Made by a program: the position numbers and the translations under genes
The notes under the pieces: model-generated
Told to the model about the DNA's origin: nothing
What the model saw: only the letters and a program-made list of their open reading frames with translations
Database searches by the model: none
Part shown: positions 13,293 through 16,799 of the stretch, one piece after another
Position numbering within the stretch: position 1 is the stretch's first letter
Layout of the letters: each line of letters begins with the position of its first letter
Assembly: GCA_964561165.1 (NCBI GenBank)
Contig: CAZLOJ010000024.1
Location: 1 to 16,799 of the forward strand
Source: IMCC26077 sp964561165
GTDB lineage: Bacteria > Actinomycetota > Actinomycetes > Nanopelagicales > Nanopelagicaceae
Direction of reading: 5' to 3'
DNA length: 16,799 nt

Positions 13293-14761
13293 CACTTTGG
13301 GGAGGGCGATTCTCGTCAACTACATCAGATGCTATGGCCGCGCTCTCTCGGAGCGTTCATTTCGACTGGCGACTTGCACCGTATGACATTGTGAGCAGTA
13401 AGAGTCATTGTCAGAATTTGGTGAAGAGCAGGATTCTCACTGCCGCCGAAGGGAAGAAGATTTCAGTAGCACTTGATCAATTGCGTAAGGATATTGAGCG
13501 CGGCGCTGTGGTTCCTGGGGAGCACGATGAAGATCTCCATGGCGTCATTGAGCGGGTATTGATTGAGCGCCTGGGCGACCTTGGCGGAAAACTTCGAGCC
13601 GGTCGCTCCCGGAATGACCAAATCGCAACCGATCTTCGCCTCTACTTGCGAGAGGTTTCCTGTGAACTCATCGCTCAACTCACATCGCTTGCGCAAGCAT
13701 TTGTCGTACAGGCTAAGAGCCACGATGCCTCTTATGTCTCTGGATTTACCCACCTTCAGCATGCGCAACCCATTGTCTTTGGTCATGAGTTGGCAAAACA
13801 TGCACATGCGCTCCTACGTGATGTGCAGCGATTAGAACAATGGTGGGAACGAACTGGCGTTAGCCCCTTAGGGTCAGGTGCGCTAGCAGGTACGGCGCTC
13901 TCTGCCAATCCAGAGGGAGCTGCAAAAAGCCTTGGTTTCAACGCCTCGGCAGGTAACAGTATCGATGCAGTGAGCGATAGAGATTTTGCTGCAGAGTTCT
14001 TATTTATTGCTGCGATGATTGGCATTCATTTATCGCGAATCGGTGAGGAATGGATTCTCTGGAGCTCAACCGAGTTTGGTTGGGCAAAGCTCTCTGATTC
14101 ATTTTCAACGGGTTCATCAATCATGCCGCAGAAAAAGAATCCTGATGTTGCCGAACTGGCCCGCGGAAAGAGCGGTCGATTAGTGGGAAATTTAACAAGC
14201 ATGCTTGTGACGTTGAAGGCGCTGCCCTTTGCCTATAACCGAGATCTGCAAGAAGATAAAGAACCCGTGTTTGACTCGATTGATACGTTGCTTCTGTTAT
14301 TGCCCGCAGTTATCGGAATGGTGGAGAGCACCGAGTTTGATACGAAGAAGATGGCAAGCGGTGCTGCCTCTGGATTCGCTCTTGCTACTGAGGTTGCTGA
14401 CTATCTCGTTCGCAAAGGCGTGCCGTTCGCAAAAGCTCACGAAATTTCTGGCAAGGCCGTCTCGATGGCCGAAGCCAAGTCTGCTTCCTTGGAAGAGTTA
14501 TCACTTGCGGAGTTCCAATCTTTAAACAAGCTCTTTAGCGCTGACATCTTCAAGGCTCTCACTGTTGAGAGTGCGGTGGCATCGCGCAAGAGTCGAGGCG
14601 GTACCGCCCCTACTGCGCTACGCCTCCAACTCACCGAATTAGGTACGCTTATTACTGTTACCAAACGTGCGAATTCCAAGCGAAGTGCGCAGGTTGCAAA
14701 ACTATGGGGCGAGACGGGTGTACGAAAAAAGGCAAAAACGAAGGCAACGAGAACGAAATAA
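13289..14761 (+). CDS. argH: Argininosuccinate lyase
   Basis: This is the last step of arginine synthesis, splitting argininosuccinate to arginine and fumarate. The 490-residue protein belongs to the fumarase/aspartase superfamily. It starts MTLWGGRFSS and has DEDLHGVIE, GGKLRAGRSRNDQ (99-111), SGFTHLQHAQP (151-161), and the signature GSSIMPQKKNPD (275-286), whose serines include the expected catalytic base, then YNRDLQEDKEP. The family is usually about 460-470 residues; here a lysine- and arginine-rich tail follows the last conserved part, with 7 basic residues among the last 14. The ATG overlaps the argR stop (ATGA) behind a strong AAGGGAG. The neighbour expected before it, argG, is absent from the window. 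Confidence 0.96.
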   Translation: MTLWGGRFSSTTSDAMAALSRSVHFDWRLAPYDIVSSKSHCQNLVKSRILTAAEGKKISVALDQLRKDIERGAVVPGEHDEDLHGVIERVLIERLGDLGGKLRAGRSRNDQIATDLRLYLREVSCELIAQLTSLAQAFVVQAKSHDASYVSGFTHLQHAQPIVFGHELAKHAHALLRDVQRLEQWWERTGVSPLGSGALAGTALSANPEGAAKSLGFNASAGNSIDAVSDRDFAAEFLFIAAMIGIHLSRIGEEWILWSSTEFGWAKLSDSFSTGSSIMPQKKNPDVAELARGKSGRLVGNLTSMLVTLKALPFAYNRDLQEDKEPVFDSIDTLLLLLPAVIGMVESTEFDTKKMASGAASGFALATEVADYLVRKGVPFAKAHEISGKAVSMAEAKSASLEELSLAEFQSLNKLFSADIFKALTVESAVASRKSRGGTAPTALRLQLTELGTLITVTKRANSKRSAQVAKLWGETGVRKKAKTKATRTK

Positions 14762-14789
14762 ACAGCAGTAAGCAAAGAGATGAGTGAGT

Positions 14790-14796
14790 GGGGGAG
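14790..14796 (+). promoter_or_regulatory. Ribosome binding site supporting the tyrS TTG start
   Basis: GGGGGAG is five bases before TTG at 14802. The alternative GTG at 14784 would place this sequence inside the coding region, though it has a weaker AAAGAGA ahead of it. Confidence 0.55.
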
Positions 14797-14801
14797 TCCA
14801 G

Positions 14802-16073
14802 TTGGGTAGCGGTCGCGAGTTACTAGAGGATCTGGAATGGCGTGGTTTAGTCGCGCAAACCACCGATCGCGATGAGTTGATCAAAGCTCTCGATAATGGG
14901 CCGATAACGCTTTACATCGGGTTCGATCCCACGGCGGCTAGTTTGCATATTGGAAGTCTTGCCGTGCTCCTTGTGCTCAAGAGATTTCAGTTAGCCGGCC
15001 ATCGTCCAATCGCCCTCGTCGGTGGCGCAACCGGCTTGGTAGGAGATCCAAGCGGCAAGTCAGAGGAGCGCACGCTCAACGACGAGAGCGTGGTTGCTGA
15101 TTTCGTGGCAAAGATTCGAAATCAAGTTGAGCCTTATCTTGATTTCAATGAATCAAAGACTGGTGCACTTGTCGTCAATAACCTCGATTGGACAGCGCCA
15201 CTCTCTGCCATTGCATTCCTGCGAGATATCGGAAAACATTTCAGCGTCAATCAGATGCTTGCCAAAGACTCTGTTTCGTCGCGTCTGAACGCTAATGGGA
15301 TTTCCTACACCGAGTTTTCCTATCAAGTTCTTCAAGGATTTGATTTCCTCGAGCTGTACCGACGCCATAATTGCACGCTCCAGATTGGCGGAAGCGATCA
15401 ATGGGGCAACATCGTGGCGGGTCTGGATCTGATCCGAAAAGTCGAACAAGGCTCCGGACACTGCCTAACGATTCCGTTAGTGACGAAATCTGATGGTACG
15501 AAGTTTGGCAAAACTGCGTCTGGAACTATTTGGTTAGATGGCGAATTAACATCGCCGTATGCGCTCTACCAATACTGGTTGGGCGTTGACGATCGCGATG
15601 TAATTTCGTACATCAAGATCTTCACCTTTGCCTCTAAGGAAGAAGTCGCTGTTTTTGAAAGTGAAGTGCAATCAAATCCTGGCGCTCGCACCGCAGCTCG
15701 ATTCTTGGCGCGTGATGTCACCACTCGGATTCACGGACAAGCGGCAATGGAGAAAGTTGAAGAGGTATCGAAGGCGCTCTTTGGCCAAGGCGATTTAGCC
15801 AACGTCGACGGTGCAACTTTGAGCGCTGCGGCTCTCGCGCTGCCGAATACCCCTTTCACTGAAGGACTTCTTGCTATTGATGCCTTCACGTTATCGGGGT
15901 TATGCGATTCAAAATCAGCTGCCCGTCGCCTAATCAAGGAGGGCGGGGCATACATCAATAACGAGCGTGTGCCGGATGAGAGTGCAATCCTGCAAAAAAG
16001 CCAGTTAATTCAGGGGAATTTGATCTTGCTCCGAAAGGGCAAACGGGAGCTTGGTGCGGTTTTCGCCCAATAA
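14802..16073 (+). CDS. tyrS: Tyrosyl-tRNA synthetase
   Basis: This class I enzyme charges tRNA-Tyr. Counting from the TTG at 14802 (423 residues), it has LEDLEWRGLVAQ at the start, YIGFDPTAASLHIGS with the HIGH-type motif at 49-52, GGATGLVGDPSGKSEER, the tyrosine-binding QVLQGFDFLELY, GGSDQWGNI, and the KMSKS-type loop KFGKT (234-238). A C-terminal S4-like RNA-binding domain follows (about 360-423, with SKSAARRLIKEGGAYINNERV in pieces). The in-frame GTG at 14784 would add six residues; I favour TTG because GGGGGAG lies five bases ahead and homologues begin near LEDLEWRGL. The gene is 40 bp after argH on the same strand and could share its transcript. The rRNA promoter begins about 90 bp after the stop. 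Confidence 0.95.
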   Translation: MGSGRELLEDLEWRGLVAQTTDRDELIKALDNGPITLYIGFDPTAASLHIGSLAVLLVLKRFQLAGHRPIALVGGATGLVGDPSGKSEERTLNDESVVADFVAKIRNQVEPYLDFNESKTGALVVNNLDWTAPLSAIAFLRDIGKHFSVNQMLAKDSVSSRLNANGISYTEFSYQVLQGFDFLELYRRHNCTLQIGGSDQWGNIVAGLDLIRKVEQGSGHCLTIPLVTKSDGTKFGKTASGTIWLDGELTSPYALYQYWLGVDDRDVISYIKIFTFASKEEVAVFESEVQSNPGARTAARFLARDVTTRIHGQAAMEKVEEVSKALFGQGDLANVDGATLSAAALALPNTPFTEGLLAIDAFTLSGLCDSKSAARRLIKEGGAYINNERVPDESAILQKSQLIQGNLILLRKGKRELGAVFAQ

Positions 16074-16109
16074 ACCCCTAAAAAAACTCGATATCGCCCT
16101 ATTGGAATG

Positions 16110-16126
16110 CAGGACGAAAAGTCCTG
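16110..16126 (+). terminator. Perfect hairpin after tyrS, possible terminator without T-tract
   Basis: CAGGAC-GAAAA-GTCCTG is a six-pair stem with a five-base loop, 36 bases after the tyrS stop. No run of T follows, so it is not a standard intrinsic terminator. U-less hairpins have been proposed as terminators in actinobacteria, or it may simply protect the 3' end of the mRNA. Confidence 0.35.
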
Positions 16127-16161
16127 GTCCAGAGCCCGCACTTGGAGCTCGGGAGCCCGAT

Positions 16162-16189
16162 TTGACCCCCTTGGCCGCGAGGGCATAAT
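16162..16189 (+). promoter_or_regulatory. Ribosomal RNA operon promoter
   Basis: TTGACC at 16162-16167 and CATAAT at 16184-16189 are each one mismatch from the housekeeping consensus hexamers and lie 16 bases apart. It is the best promoter match in the window, and it lies about 330 bases ahead of 16S rRNA, a normal leader length for actinobacterial rrn operons. Transcription would start near 16196. Confidence 0.75.
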
Positions 16190-16312
16190 CTTTCCCCCTC
16201 GCTGAGAAGCGGACAGAAAACGGGCAACCCGGACCTGGCCGTTCAGCACACTTCCTCTCGATTCGCTCGGAGCATTTGCGCCTGGCATCGAACGTGAAGT
16301 GAGCCCTCATCC

Positions 16313-16328
16313 AAACATGAGAATGTTT
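16313..16328 (+). promoter_or_regulatory. GNRA-loop hairpin ahead of boxA (boxB-like)
   Basis: AAACAT-GAGA-ATGTTT forms six perfect pairs closed by a GAGA tetraloop, 17 bases before the boxA-like motif. The position resembles the boxB element of rRNA antitermination leaders. A second pairing, CTCAT (16306-16310) with ATGAG (16317-16321), would exclude it. Confidence 0.4.
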
Positions 16329-16345
16329 AGTCGAGTGCGCATCCG

Positions 16346-16361
16346 TACCTTGAGAACTCAA
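16346..16361 (+). promoter_or_regulatory. rRNA leader boxA-like antitermination motif
   Basis: The piece CCTTGAGAACTCAACAGCG begins at 16348 and closely resembles the conserved leader motif of mycobacterial and streptomycete rrn operons, where the TTGAGAACTCAA core is taken as boxA. Nus factors binding there help polymerase read through the untranslated rRNA. TTGAG-AA-CTCAA is itself a near-complete palindrome. Confidence 0.55.
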
Positions 16362-16418
16362 CAGCGTGCCATAAAGTCAATGCCAATTTTTAACTCGTCG
16401 GCATTCTTTTTGCGCTGT
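16361..16418 (+). promoter_or_regulatory. Long stem in the 16S leader
   Basis: ACAGCG (16361-16366) can pair with CGCTGT (16413-16418), and inside it AATGCC (16379-16384) with GGCATT (16400-16405), leaving a 15-base loop. A CTTTTT run follows the inner stem. The double stem is probably a leader RNA structure, perhaps for processing; the inner stem and T-run also resemble a weak terminator that antitermination would have to override. Confidence 0.4.
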
Positions 16419-16519
16419 GCATTTACATGTTCAGTACTTTTGAGAATGTCAACGATTCCTTTGGTAGAAGACAAATAACGACAGTTGTTTGACTCTGCTA
16501 GGCAAACAAACCAAAAGAA

Positions 16520-16799
<280 letters not shown>

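Larger units (their letters stand above)
16074..16519 (+). other. Gene-free region: tyrS 3' end, rRNA promoter and 16S leader
   Basis: This 446-bp stretch holds no credible protein gene. Small frames read through it on the minus strand, but they run into the 16S gene or lack family features. It contains a short hairpin after tyrS, one good promoter, and a leader of about 320 bases with several inverted repeats and an actinobacterial boxA-like motif. These are listed one by one. Confidence 0.8.

Noticed and set aside
16005..16361. Minus-strand open frames after tyrS (also 16010-16288)
   Set aside because: They cover the tyrS end, rRNA promoter and leader in antisense and show no recognisable motif; explained by chance in a GC-rich leader.
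16379..16411. Intrinsic terminator in the 16S leader
   Set aside because: Stem of only six pairs with a 15-base loop, located inside the rRNA leader where stopping would be harmful; listed as leader structure instead.

Overview
The window is an ordinary, densely packed housekeeping stretch of an actinobacterial chromosome. The evidence is the gene order infC-rpmI-rplT-rRNA methyltransferase-pheST-argCJBDR, which is conserved in actinobacteria such as Streptomyces; an InhA-like enoyl reductase directly behind FabG, as in mycobacterial mabA-inhA; a DUF3099 protein; and a 16S rRNA 5' end of actinobacterial type. Base composition looks moderate by eye, not the high GC of Streptomyces. This, with the very short spacers, would suit a small-genome aquatic lineage (Nanopelagicales or similar), but that placement is a guess without a 16S comparison.

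Layout. Positions 1-296: tail of an ABC exporter ATPase. Positions 288-1305, minus strand: a DUF3099 membrane protein followed by a SURF1-type oxidase assembly protein. Positions 1306-1427: divergent spacer. Positions 1428-2944: fabG and fabI, coupled by a 1-bp overlap, for fatty-acid elongation. Positions 2945-3185: leader of infC, with a promoter candidate and several hairpins. Positions 3186-4301: infC (AUC start), rpmI and rplT, for initiation factor IF3 and ribosomal proteins L35 and L20. Positions 4288-5076: a SpoU/TrmH-family RNA 2'-O-methyltransferase. Positions 5097-8596: pheS and pheT. Positions 8597-8631: a 35-bp spacer with two candidate ArgR boxes. Positions 8632-14761: argC-J-B-D-R-H, with all five junctions being 4-bp ATGA overlaps. 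Positions 14802-16073: tyrS. Positions 16074-16519: rRNA promoter and structured leader. From about 16520 to the window end: the 5' part of 16S rRNA.

The genes fall into a translation block (IF3, L35, L20, an RNA methylase, PheRS, TyrRS, rRNA) and an arginine block. The arginine block has the acetyl-cycle enzymes from N-acetylglutamate to ornithine (ArgJ, ArgB, ArgC, ArgD), the last enzyme (ArgH) and the regulator ArgR. The genes for the two intermediate steps, argF and argG, are not present here.

I see no mobile element, CRISPR array, defence system or tRNA gene, and no undescribed biological system. The items most worth checking are regulatory: a helix that could hide the infC ribosome binding site, tandem ArgR boxes on an apparently leaderless argC promoter, similar leaderless arrangements at pheS and the DUF3099 gene, an ArgB lacking the usual arginine-inhibition features, and hairpins in the rRNA leader.
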